5,558 nucleotides of DNA from an uncultured bacterium (GTDB lineage Bacteria > Bacillota > Clostridia > Lachnospirales > Lachnospiraceae): positions 1 to 5,558 of the forward strand of contig CAMBUC010000152.1 in NCBI GenBank assembly GCA_945871045.1, read 5' to 3'. A model generated the notes under the pieces. It was not told the DNA's origin. It did no database searches and saw only the letters and a list, made by a program, of their open reading frames with translations. Below are positions 1 through 5,454 of the stretch, piece by piece. Within the stretch, counting starts at the first letter, position 1, and each line of letters starts with the position of its first letter. Both the position numbers and the translations under genes were made by a program.

Positions 1-54
1 GCTGTACATCACCGCACTTGCACCGGCTCCGGCCTCTGATGTGTGGAACAGGAA
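1..54 (-). mobile_element. IS66-family transposase C-terminal fragment (partial, runs off left edge)
   Basis: Read on the minus strand, the last 18 codons before the window edge give FLFHTSEAGAGASAVMYS. This resembles the C-terminal part of IS66-type transposases (TnpC), where a phenylalanine-rich strand is followed by a Gly/Ala stretch and a S-A-x-x-Y-S motif. The frame differs by one base from the toxin-like frame that precedes it, and toxin homology ends just where this begins, so the toxin 3' end seems to have been replaced by transposase sequence. Only 54 bases are visible. The family call rests on recalled family similarity, and the rest of the element would lie left of the window. Confidence 0.42.
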
Positions 55-263
55 AACGGTCTTTTGTAAATCTGATAGCCACGATACTCTAAGTCCGTTT
101 TCGCCAACATATCTGCCTGATATTGAAGCTGTTCCAACTCCTGTTTGATACGATTCCGATATTTGAACTGCTACGATTCCCCGAAATTATCATAAATCCA
201 TATTTCTGCGTCTGCAATATCATAAATTGCTTCCCAAGTAAGAATAACTTTACTCTCTTGCAC
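54..263 (-). pseudogene. RelE/ParE-type toxin, nonsense-interrupted and 3'-truncated
   Basis: A GTG start at 263-261 lies 5 nt after a GAAAGGAG ribosome binding site (269-276). It overlaps the end of the antitoxin-like frame by 14 bp, the usual toxin-antitoxin arrangement. The frame begins VQESKVILTWEAIYDIADAE and reaches NFGES, where an in-frame TAG (171-173) stops it. It then continues with RIKQELEQL and ends in YRGYQIYKRPF, a motif pattern I associate with RelE/ParE-family mRNA- or gyrase-targeting toxins. Intact members continue for roughly 30-40 residues with a further beta strand and catalytic C-terminus; here sequence resembling IS66 takes over at about position 54. With a nonsense codon and a missing C-terminus, an active toxin is not expected. 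Family-level assignment is inference from pattern. Confidence 0.55.
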
Positions 264-405
264 GTTTTCTCCTTTCAACAAGTCTATCTACTGCATTGAG
301 CGCTTCTTTAAGTGGTAACTCCCTGCCTTCTTCCATATCGTCGATTCCTCGATCAAGCATACGGAACAATTCTTCTTTTCCCTGATCATTTCTTATGGAT
401 TGCAA
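250..405 (-). pseudogene. antitoxin-like small protein, partner of the broken toxin
   Basis: The open frame ends with TAA at 252-250 and is open upstream to a stop at 409-411. The most recognisable part starts at the ATG at 360-358, MLDRGIDDMEEGRELPLKEA, and ends with a basic tail RRKRARE; that version is 36 residues. Codons upstream (NDQGKEELFR) look like a genuine continuation, but no good start codon with an RBS exists there; only a TTG at 405-403 is available. The frame overlaps the last codons of the nuclease gene (stop at 395-393). Small size, acidic/basic composition and the 14-bp overlap with a toxin-like frame suggest an antitoxin. It probably lost its 5' end when it became joined to the nuclease gene. 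It could still be translated from 360. Confidence 0.45.
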
Positions 406-1373
406 ATTTTACATGGATCATAACCGTCTGAAATGATGTGATCCCTTGTGTCCTTCACTTCTTTTTTGTTCTTTTCGCTCATCTGCTTCACCGACCTGCA
501 ACCGGGTTTATGAAACTTCTTCGTATTCGTATTCAGGATATAGGACTGCTTTTCAGCGGTTGTACCGGTATCCTTACTTGCATCCGAATCTTTCTTTGTA
601 CCCGTTCCGCTGCTGCTTCCGCTTCCTGCATTTGCGCCGCTGGAGAGTTTGCTGTCACCATTTTTATAGTTGATCGTGATGCCAGGCTGTACGTTATACG
701 CATAGATGCAAAATGAAATACCCTTTCCTTTATCTTCTACCGAGTACGCTTCCATCAACACTCCGCTGGCCAGCAGATTGTTCCCTTCAAAGACCGGAGT
801 CACACGGTAAAGCACATGATTTCCTGTATCTTCCACGTACTGGGCAACCTTGATCTCATAGGGCAGCATGCCTTCGTTATTGAGATACCGGGTTCCCGTG
901 ATCAGATTTTTCTTGTTCGCATTCTCTGCAGTCAGGCAATATGCGATCAAGTGACAACGGTTATAGAGGTAGTTTCCATCCACGATTCCATTGTACTTCA
1001 CGGTATGCCAGCCGCTCGGCTTGATGGATCCGATCTCTCCACGTTCCTCCGCAGGCATCAGTTCCGGACAGACATTTGCATAGGCAACACCGCATCTGCC
1101 TAGTTTATCCAGTTTCTGATAACTTTCAAAGGCTTTTGTATTTTTCTTTTCCCTTTCGGTGAAATATGGCTTGTTACCATTTACTTTGACCGTAGCCTTT
1201 CCAGCGTATTTCGGTATATCCTTGATGGAAAAAGATTTTGCCGCCGCCCGGGTGATGACAGCTGTGTCCATTCCATCATTTATCGGCATAGACATCGGCG
1301 ATAAGATCATGGACGCAGCAAGAAATGCCGCTATTGCAAGCTGCTTCAGATGTTTTCTCTTATGATTGTTCAT
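393..1373 (-). CDS. secreted DNA/RNA non-specific endonuclease with C-terminal Cys/His tail
   Basis: 326 residues from the ATG at 1373-1371, chosen over an in-frame start 20 codons upstream because GGAGGAG (1381-1387) sits just before it. Residues 1-43 form a signal peptide: a Lys/Arg/His-rich start, a hydrophobic core around LAIAAFLAASMIL, and a likely cleavage near TRAAA. The nuclease domain covers about 66-235 and carries NRCHLIAY (residues 138-145; His141 is the expected general base of the beta-beta-alpha-metal fold), then NANKKNLITGTRYLN and GMLPYE, where metal-binding residues are expected. This matches the Endonuclea_NS_2 type, related to streptococcal DNases. A Ser/Gly-rich linker (about 241-272) leads to a tail with H288, C292, C321 and C324 that could bind zinc. 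A likely role is degradation of extracellular nucleic acid for nutrition or matrix breakdown. Cys146 replaces a Gln I would expect after HLIAY. The gene looks intact. Confidence 0.88.
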   Translation of the reverse strand: MNNHKRKHLKQLAIAAFLAASMILSPMSMPINDGMDTAVITRAAAKSFSIKDIPKYAGKATVKVNGNKPYFTEREKKNTKAFESYQKLDKLGRCGVAYANVCPELMPAEERGEIGSIKPSGWHTVKYNGIVDGNYLYNRCHLIAYCLTAENANKKNLITGTRYLNNEGMLPYEIKVAQYVEDTGNHVLYRVTPVFEGNNLLASGVLMEAYSVEDKGKGISFCIYAYNVQPGITINYKNGDSKLSSGANAGSGSSSGTGTKKDSDASKDTGTTAEKQSYILNTNTKKFHKPGCRSVKQMSEKNKKEVKDTRDHIISDGYDPCKICNP

Positions 1374-1380
1374 TTGCTCT

Positions 1381-1387
1381 CTCCTCC
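1381..1387 (-). promoter_or_regulatory. ribosome binding site of the nuclease
   Basis: GGAGGAG on the minus strand, 7 nt before the ATG at 1373. It decides the start: the longer frame to 1433 has no comparable site and would place the signal peptide internally. Confidence 0.8.
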
Positions 1388-1398
1388 CACATATGTGG
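1387..1398. promoter_or_regulatory. 12-bp perfect palindrome in the nuclease leader
   Basis: CCACATATGTGG reads the same on both strands. It lies between the predicted -10 box and the RBS, and touches the RBS. It could be an operator for a dimeric repressor, or a small hairpin affecting ribosome access. No regulator is identified, and a short palindrome may be chance. Confidence 0.3.
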
Positions 1399-1410
1399 CT
1401 CTCCAAGACT

Positions 1411-1439
1411 AGTTTAGCATATTTCAATCTCATTGTTGA
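1411..1439 (-). promoter_or_regulatory. probable sigma-A promoter of the nuclease (extended -10)
   Basis: On the minus strand a -35-like TCAACA (1434-1439) is followed by a 17-bp spacer and a -10 TAAACT (1411-1416). A TG dinucleotide one base upstream of the -10 gives an extended -10, which offsets the weak -35 (4 of 6 matches). Transcription would start near 1404, leaving a leader of about 30 nt that contains the palindrome and the RBS. Confidence 0.45.
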
Positions 1440-1474
1440 GAAAAACTTACACTTTTTGTTTTCACTTATAGAAA

Positions 1475-1603
1475 CTATTTTTCTTTTTCGTACAAAGCCC
1501 CATACTCAAACATCTTTTCTCCCACTGTTCGCGTAATTGCAAACATACCATCGATGATCATTTCCACATCCGGGTCTTCGTCGACACCCAGTCGCTTACA
1601 CAA
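1475..1603 (-). pseudogene. C-terminal remnant of an unrecognised small protein
   Basis: A 42-codon open stretch runs from just after a TGA (1604-1606) to a TAG at 1475-1477. It contains LGVDEDPDVEMIIDGMFAIT and ends KMFEYGALYEKEK. Composition and the helical, acidic pattern look like genuine coding sequence, but there is no start codon with an RBS and the 5' end is abruptly lost where the plus-strand remnant begins. I do not recognise the family. It ends just upstream of the nuclease promoter and shows no terminator. Confidence 0.4.
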
Positions 1604-1607
1604 TCAG

Positions 1608-1688
1608 CGGTATGTGACTGACATTGAACGAAAGGCGCTGGCAGAGGCACTAGATACCACCTACAGTTTTCTGATAGACGGACAGTAA
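1608..1688 (+). pseudogene. possible XRE-type regulator C-terminal remnant
   Basis: Plus-strand codons read RYVTDIERKALAEAL, then DTTYSFLIDGQ and a TAA at 1686-1688. YVTDIER resembles the end of the recognition helix of Cro/C1-type (XRE) repressors, and LAEALDTTYSFLI resembles the following helix and closing segment of the same domain. The roughly 15-20 residues normally between these two motifs are absent. No start or upstream HTH helices are present in frame. Its stop codon lies at the edge of the minus-strand kinase terminator. This is a pattern-level call on a short stretch, and it is not expected to be functional. Confidence 0.35.
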
Positions 1689-1726
1689 AAAGAACGTGCA
1701 GAGGATGTTATATTCCCTGCACGTTC
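1687..1726 (-). terminator. Rho-independent terminator of the kinase locus
   Basis: On the minus strand GAACGTGCAG (1726-1717) pairs perfectly with CTGCACGTTC (1701-1692) across a 15-nt loop that can extend the stem by GGA/TCC with one bulged base. It is followed directly by five T residues (1691-1687). It starts 8 nt after the kinase stop codon. The plus strand lacks a comparable T run, so it acts on the kinase transcript. Confidence 0.85.
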
Positions 1727-1734
1727 CATTTGTT

Positions 1735-3129
1735 TTATCCAAGATTACTTGCCAGCTCCTTCATTAACTCATGCACATTAATAGGCTTCGCAAGATGTCC
1801 ATTCATTCCACAGCGGAATGCTTCTCGCTTATCCTCTTCAAACGCATTGGCAGTCATGGCTAAAATTGGAATATTCGCTTTTCCGGAATCCGGAAGTGCC
1901 CGGATTGTACGAGTCGCATCATAACCATTCATATTCGGCATCTGAATATCCATCAGGATCAGATCATAATATCCGGGGGATGCCTGATCCAGCATATCTA
2001 CACAAATCTGTCCATCCTCAGCCAACTCGATCACAAAACCAGCTTCTTTCAGAATTTCAACCGCAATCTCCGCATTCAGTTCATTGTCCTCCGCAAGAAG
2101 AATGCGTTTTCCCAAAAACAACTTCGGATCCAGTTCTATTCCTGCATGCATAACCAGATTTGATTTTTCCGCAATCCTGTGAGGCAATGTGACGATGACG
2201 GTTGTGCCAACGCCCTTTTCACTTCTCACTTCTATGGTTCCGCCCAAAAACTCTACAAGGTTCTTCACGATAGGCATCCCAAGCCCCGTACCTTCAATCT
2301 TATTGTCGGCAGTGTTATGCTCTCTGGAGAATTCTTCAAAGATATGGGGCATGAATTCTTCACTGATTCCGATACCTGTATCCGAAATAGTGGTCCGATA
2401 CCGGGCATAGCCTTCCCGATCAGATGGGATTTCCTTCAGATACATATGTACCTTGCCACCGGAAGGCGTATACTTATAGGCATTGGAAAGAATATTCAGG
2501 AATATCTCTCGGAGTTTGCTTGGATCACAAAATACATAATGATTGTTGACATCCACCTGCCTTGTAAACTCGATGTTCTTCTGAACCATCATCTCATGAA
2601 ATACCGAATAGAGTGTATCATTGAACTGCTCTGCGCTCCATGCGGTTTCATCGACTTCCAGTGTGCCTTTTTCAATTCTGGCCATCTCAAGCACGTTATT
2701 AATGATCGAGAGCAGAACACTGATCGCATCCTCGATTTTCTTCAGATAATCCGCTCTTTTCTCCGGCTCCTCCTGATGCTTTTCCAGAAGATCCCGAAAA
2801 CCGATGATCGCATTCATCGGCGTACGGATATCATGGGACATATTAAACAGGAAGGACGTTTTTGCAGCATTCGCTGCATTTGCAATCTCAAGCTGCGCTC
2901 TGGTATCCGCCTTTTCGTGCTCCTCCGTAACATCACGCCCGAAGACACTGGCAATCGGTGTTCCTTTATCATCCACACCCATGAATGCATTCACTTCAAA
3001 CCATCCGATGCCATCTGCAGTGACACCGGCATACAACACCTGTCCGATGTGTCCTCTCTCATTCTTCTGACTTTGCAAAGATTCCAGTGAGAACTGTCGA
3101 TTCAGTTCATCAACATACTTCGGGAGCAC
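1735..3129 (-). CDS. kinase/receiver half of the broken hybrid histidine kinase
   Basis: A 464-residue open frame, with a possible GTG start at 3129-3127 but no RBS. In order: end of a PAS/PAC region (about 1-70, including GWFEVNAF and VFGRDVTEEHEK), a coiled linker, the HisKA phosphoacceptor box with His99 in FNMSHDIRTPMN, the HATPase with N-box LREIFLNILSNAYKY (about 206-220), G1 DTGIGI (250-255) and G2 GTGLGMPIVKNL (280-291), then a receiver domain from about 341 with Asp348, phosphoacceptor Asp394 in LMDIQMPNMNG, Thr426 and Lys448. All catalytic residues are present, so the module could autophosphorylate and pass phosphate to its own receiver if translated. There is no DNA-binding output domain and no Hpt domain. 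Translation would depend on reinitiation or frameshifting from the upstream piece, which overlaps it by 28 bp. Confidence 0.75.
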   Translation of the reverse strand: MLPKYVDELNRQFSLESLQSQKNERGHIGQVLYAGVTADGIGWFEVNAFMGVDDKGTPIASVFGRDVTEEHEKADTRAQLEIANAANAAKTSFLFNMSHDIRTPMNAIIGFRDLLEKHQEEPEKRADYLKKIEDAISVLLSIINNVLEMARIEKGTLEVDETAWSAEQFNDTLYSVFHEMMVQKNIEFTRQVDVNNHYVFCDPSKLREIFLNILSNAYKYTPSGGKVHMYLKEIPSDREGYARYRTTISDTGIGISEEFMPHIFEEFSREHNTADNKIEGTGLGMPIVKNLVEFLGGTIEVRSEKGVGTTVIVTLPHRIAEKSNLVMHAGIELDPKLFLGKRILLAEDNELNAEIAVEILKEAGFVIELAEDGQICVDMLDQASPGYYDLILMDIQMPNMNGYDATRTIRALPDSGKANIPILAMTANAFEEDKREAFRCGMNGHLAKPINVHELMKELASNLG

Positions 3130-3527
3130 ATATAGCCAAGCATTTCAATCATGCGCTCATTCACATAGTAAAGCGGGAAACCCTCTTCACAGTATCCGCC
3201 AATCATTCCGATATTCTCAGAATCATATTCCTTCAAAAGATTCCCCGCAAAAGGAATCGTATCCATTTTGAGCCTCTGAAAAATACTTAAGGCATCCCCC
3301 TGCGCCGGGTGGCAGGTGACTGCATACTTTCCATCACCTACATCGGCAAAAACCGCCTCGATCCAGTCTCTGTAAAATGGATCATAGTACACCGGGCAAT
3401 CATGCTCTGAATTTCCGGCAATCGGACAGTGCGGGCATGGAGTATCACGCTTCATCGTTGCCTGATAGCACAGGTCTCCAATCTGAATTCCTTTATATCT
3501 GTCCTTAACATTTTGATTGAACTCCAA
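3102..3527 (-). CDS. sensor half of the broken hybrid histidine kinase
   Basis: An open frame of 141 codons after a TTG at 3527-3525 that has no RBS. The coding signal really extends upstream to the TAA at 3552-3554 (VISEDFRLLEF precedes the TTG), so this is an internal segment, not an independent gene. It holds a PAS-like sensor domain with a Cys cluster, DTPCPHCPIAGNSEHDC (Cys31, Cys34, Cys44, plus Cys20 and Cys72), which could bind metal or sense redox state; that role is inference. The last 8 codons (MCSRSMLMN after LGY) are out-of-frame nonsense caused by the frameshift. No membrane segment is seen, so the kinase was probably cytoplasmic. Confidence 0.55.
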   Translation of the reverse strand: MEFNQNVKDRYKGIQIGDLCYQATMKRDTPCPHCPIAGNSEHDCPVYYDPFYRDWIEAVFADVGDGKYAVTCHPAQGDALSIFQRLKMDTIPFAGNLLKEYDSENIGMIGGYCEEGFPLYYVNERMIEMLGYMCSRSMLMN

Positions 3528-3591
3528 AAGTCTGAAGTCTTCTGAAATGACTTAGTAATCTGTATGTATCACTTTCGAATGAGTCAAAATG

Positions 3592-3600
3592 TCACCTCCT
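3592..3600 (-). promoter_or_regulatory. ribosome binding site that marks the original kinase start
   Basis: AGGAGGTGA on the minus strand, a near-perfect anti-16S match. Seven bases separate its AGGAGG core from TTG 3587-3585. It shows that the gene began upstream of the TAA at 3552-3554 and not at the internal TTG 3527. Confidence 0.75.
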
Positions 3601-3636
3601 CATATTTCATAGAATCTCAAGTCTTCTGCACCCCAG

Positions 3637-3665
3637 ATTCTACTGATTTCGAAACCATTTGTCCA
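3637..3665 (-). promoter_or_regulatory. sigma-A-type promoter of the kinase locus
   Basis: On the minus strand a -35 box TGGACA (3660-3665, 5 of 6 matches) and a -10 box TAGAAT (3637-3642, 5 of 6 matches) are separated by exactly 17 bp. Transcription would start near 3630 and give a leader of about 43 nt that ends in the strong RBS. Confidence 0.65.
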
Positions 3666-3728
3666 ACACTTTTGCAAGTGTATTCAGATCAAGCGTTTTG
3701 GCAAGATATCACATTTTTACCGCTTCAC

Positions 3729-3812
3729 CTAAGCAAAGCGCTTTCTATGACTTGTGAAAAAATGTCCGAGGAACTTGATATTGCCCCCGGTTATATTGCA
3801 GATTTAGAATGG
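3729..3812 (+). pseudogene. possible XRE-family helix-turn-helix remnant
   Basis: Plus-strand codons read LSKALSMTCEKMSEELDI, then APGYIADLEW. This follows the Cro/C1 HTH pattern: helix 1, then M-T-x-E-x-x-A/S-E-x-L, then a recognition helix ending Y-I-x-D-L-E. After DLEW the sequence enters the 3' end of the opposing hydrolase gene, so the rest of the domain is missing. The same frame is open back to 3564, but that upstream part shows no family features, has no RBS and covers the kinase promoter, RBS and start on the other strand. The 3588-3813 interval otherwise holds only the kinase promoter and leader. Confidence 0.4.
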
Positions 3813-3813
3813 G

Positions 3814-4542
3814 TCACTGTCCGATGAACGCCGCGATCGCATCTGCGGTTTGCCGAATCTGTTCTTCGCCCGAAATAGTGGGAACACCGTCGCCATCCTG
3901 CGGCCCGTAACTGCCAAACTGAGCATGGCAGCCGCCATTCAGCACTAGTTCCGAAGTATCTGCGGGAAGGTTTTCACGATTCTTTTCATAAGTTTCCCGA
4001 TCCAATACACCGTCCTCGGAGCCATAAACAGAAAGCACCCGCAGGGGCGTCTGCGTGAGATCCTTTGTAGAATAAGCTGCCAGCAGGATCACTCCATCGA
4101 AGTCCTCGTCATGCGCTGCCGCATAGTTTGCAGCCATCGCGCCGCCCAGAGAGTGTCCGGCCATATACCAGGAGGCAATCTCCGGATGCTCTTGTTGGAG
4201 TCCGTCCGCGGCGTCAGCATCCAGCACCGCCAGATTGCCGGGCATCTGCACCAGTGCGCACAAGATCCCCTGTTCCGCGCACATGCGAAGCAAGGGTGCA
4301 TAGGCCGTATGCTCCACCTTACCGCCCGGGTAAAAGATCAGCCCGGCCGTCGGCTTTTCGGGAACAAACCAGATCACCTTCCTGTCTTTCTCTATCTGCA
4401 CACCATCAGTCTTTACATCCATAGCTTCCATGGCTGTCTCATCAGCGTGATAATAATCGGACACATAGGCATAGCCTCCGATTCCAATGACAAGAAGCAC
4501 GATCAAGCATACGGCAAGTATGATTTTTGTTGTTTTCTTCAT
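3814..4542 (-). CDS. membrane-anchored alpha/beta hydrolase
   Basis: 242 residues from ATG 4542-4540, preceded by AGGTGG a few bases upstream; an in-frame start 11 codons earlier has no RBS and would spoil the signal-anchor. Residues 5-27 (KIILAVCLIVLLVIGIGGYA region) form one N-terminal membrane helix after a Lys-rich start, so the enzyme domain is probably extracytoplasmic. The alpha/beta-hydrolase fold is shown by IFYPGGKVEHTAYAPLL, the nucleophile elbow GHSLGG (Ser131), the acid in YGSEDGVL (Asp177) and the base in GGCHAQFG (His206). Length and motifs fit the Abhydrolase_5/dienelactone-hydrolase-like group. The substrate is unknown; an ester or cell-envelope compound is possible. It follows the peptidase-like gene on the same strand after 96 bp without a clear promoter, suggesting one transcript. 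The gene is intact. Confidence 0.87.
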   Translation of the reverse strand: MKKTTKIILAVCLIVLLVIGIGGYAYVSDYYHADETAMEAMDVKTDGVQIEKDRKVIWFVPEKPTAGLIFYPGGKVEHTAYAPLLRMCAEQGILCALVQMPGNLAVLDADAADGLQQEHPEIASWYMAGHSLGGAMAANYAAAHDEDFDGVILLAAYSTKDLTQTPLRVLSVYGSEDGVLDRETYEKNRENLPADTSELVLNGGCHAQFGSYGPQDGDGVPTISGEEQIRQTADAIAAFIGQ

Positions 4543-4638
4543 ATTCCACCTCTGATTCAGAAATACACGCGCCATACCACAGCTTTAGCCAGCAGGCAGG
4601 ACGGACTGCGATTTGCAGTTGATTTTACGGAAGTTGCC

Positions 4639-5427
4639 CTAAGAAATCCCGATCAGGCAGATTGGTTTCCCGTTACCATGATGGAATCCGCGCACTGCTG
4701 CTTCAAGGGTATGATAGGCGCATGTATCTCCGTCATTATGAATCACATAACTTTCATTTTGGGCGGTAATACTAACCGTATGTATCATACTGCCAAGATC
4801 ATGCGCATCATTATAAGCAGTCAGTATGTATGTAGCATATTGCTCTTGCAGGCGTGCCAGTGCCCGCCCTTTGACCCGGCCTGCAGTTATCATTTTTGCG
4901 TCATAACCAAGTTTACGAAAATATCGATAGACTGCTGCGGGAGACGTTCCAAAGGCACCTTTCAGAGTTATGCCCGAACGTTCAAACTCATTTAACAAAA
5001 GCGGAAAAGATACCGGTGACCGGCCATTATTTAATGCGCAAAGCGCATTATAGACCGCGATCACTTCACAGGAATTGTAGGAGGCATCATAGGTTCCATA
5101 GAGAAAATCCTTCAGTTCCTCCTGATGTTCAAAATAGGTGACACTTTCGTCTTCGTTCCAACAGCGTTCCCAAGCCTTCTCATTCTTATTCAAATGCTCT
5201 GCTTGCATGCGAGCATTTATCCCACGCACTGACAGCAAAGAATAAACCATCAACAGTGTTCTGTCATTCACATGAATAGGCACATAGCGGTATGCCCATT
5301 CTTTCCATGCATAACCTCCATGTGCCCATCCGGTCAGACATTGCCAAACAACTGCTCCTGCCAGTTTTATCACGTCTGCCAATACTGCAAGTGTCCCTAT
5401 GATATAAAAAGCAAAAATTGTATACAC
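4639..5427 (-). CDS. membrane-anchored protein resembling C39/papain-like cysteine peptidases
   Basis: About 260 residues. With GTG 5427 as residue 1, residues 1-30 form a membrane helix (YTIFAFYIIGTLAVLADVI region). The soluble part has TGWAHGGYAWKEWAYRYVPI and then a likely papain-like core: Cys120 in YNSCEVIAVYNAL, His216 in SMIHTVSIT, and Asn231/Asp232 in VIHNDGD. This Cys-His-Asn/Asp order resembles peptidase C39-like proteins; that is inference from motif order. There is no transporter domain, so it is not a bacteriocin exporter. The start is uncertain. GGGAGG (5427-5432) is ideally placed for an ATT at 5418-5416, GTG 5427 lies inside that site, and the frame is open to TTG 5520 in the tandem repeat. 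The upstream codons look non-coding. It lies 96 bp upstream of the hydrolase on the same strand. Confidence 0.68.
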   Translation of the reverse strand: MYTIFAFYIIGTLAVLADVIKLAGAVVWQCLTGWAHGGYAWKEWAYRYVPIHVNDRTLLMVYSLLSVRGINARMQAEHLNKNEKAWERCWNEDESVTYFEHQEELKDFLYGTYDASYNSCEVIAVYNALCALNNGRSPVSFPLLLNEFERSGITLKGAFGTSPAAVYRYFRKLGYDAKMITAGRVKGRALARLQEQYATYILTAYNDAHDLGSMIHTVSITAQNESYVIHNDGDTCAYHTLEAAVRGFHHGNGKPICLIGIS

Positions 5428-5432
5428 CTCCC
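5425..5432 (-). promoter_or_regulatory. ribosome binding site near the peptidase-like start
   Basis: GGGAGGTG on the minus strand. Eight bases separate GGGAGG from an ATT codon at 5418-5416; no ATG, and no GTG or TTG at proper spacing, occurs in frame. It suggests the true start is at or near 5418, using a rare AUU start or a mutated ATG. Confidence 0.5.
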
Positions 5433-5454
5433 AATGAAACAAAAACGTAGTTTC

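Larger units (their letters stand above)
1735..3587 (-). pseudogene. PAS hybrid sensor histidine kinase/response regulator, broken by nonsense codon and frameshift
   Basis: The original gene appears to start at TTG 3587-3585, 7 nt after AGGAGG within a strong AGGAGGTGA RBS (3592-3600), and to end at 1735, about 617 codons. From that TTG the frame reads THSKVIHTDY, then TAA (3552-3554), then resumes in the same frame with VISEDFRLLEFNQNVKDRY, clearly coding sequence. A second lesion near 3130-3134 moves the reading frame: one frame gives ERMIEMLGY and the other continues KYVDELNRQF, so a PAS-type domain is split. A duplicated AT in TATAT would explain it (+2), as would loss of one base. Domain order: Cys-rich PAS-like sensor, PAS/PAC, HisKA, HATPase, receiver. 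Promoter, RBS and terminator are all preserved, which suggests recent inactivation, or sequence error at one or both sites. Confidence 0.7.

Noticed and set aside
2179..3090. Long plus-strand open frame opposite the histidine kinase
   Set aside because: It is a shadow of the kinase coding strand; the minus strand carries every H, N, G and receiver motif.
3584..3610. Eight-codon leader frame MKYEEVTF on the minus strand, with its stop overlapping the kinase TTG start
   Set aside because: The ATG has no RBS of its own and the frame mostly spells the kinase RBS, so it is probably incidental.
3564..3728. Plus-strand start MYHFRMSQ as a full gene leading into the XRE-like scrap
   Set aside because: There is no RBS or domain pattern, and the stretch is occupied by the promoter, RBS and start of the kinase on the other strand.
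350..4514. A 15-base identical stretch, CGATCAAGCATACGG, at 350-364 and 4500-4514
   Set aside because: It falls in different reading frames of unrelated genes with no flanking similarity; best taken as chance.
4605..4619. Small hairpin ACTGC-N5-GCAGT after the peptidase-like stop codon
   Set aside because: The stem is only 5 bp with no T run, so it is not a convincing terminator; read-through into the hydrolase is more likely.
4111..4995. Long plus-strand open frame opposite the hydrolase and peptidase-like genes
   Set aside because: It is antisense to two genes with clear catalytic motifs, has no RBS and shows no family features.
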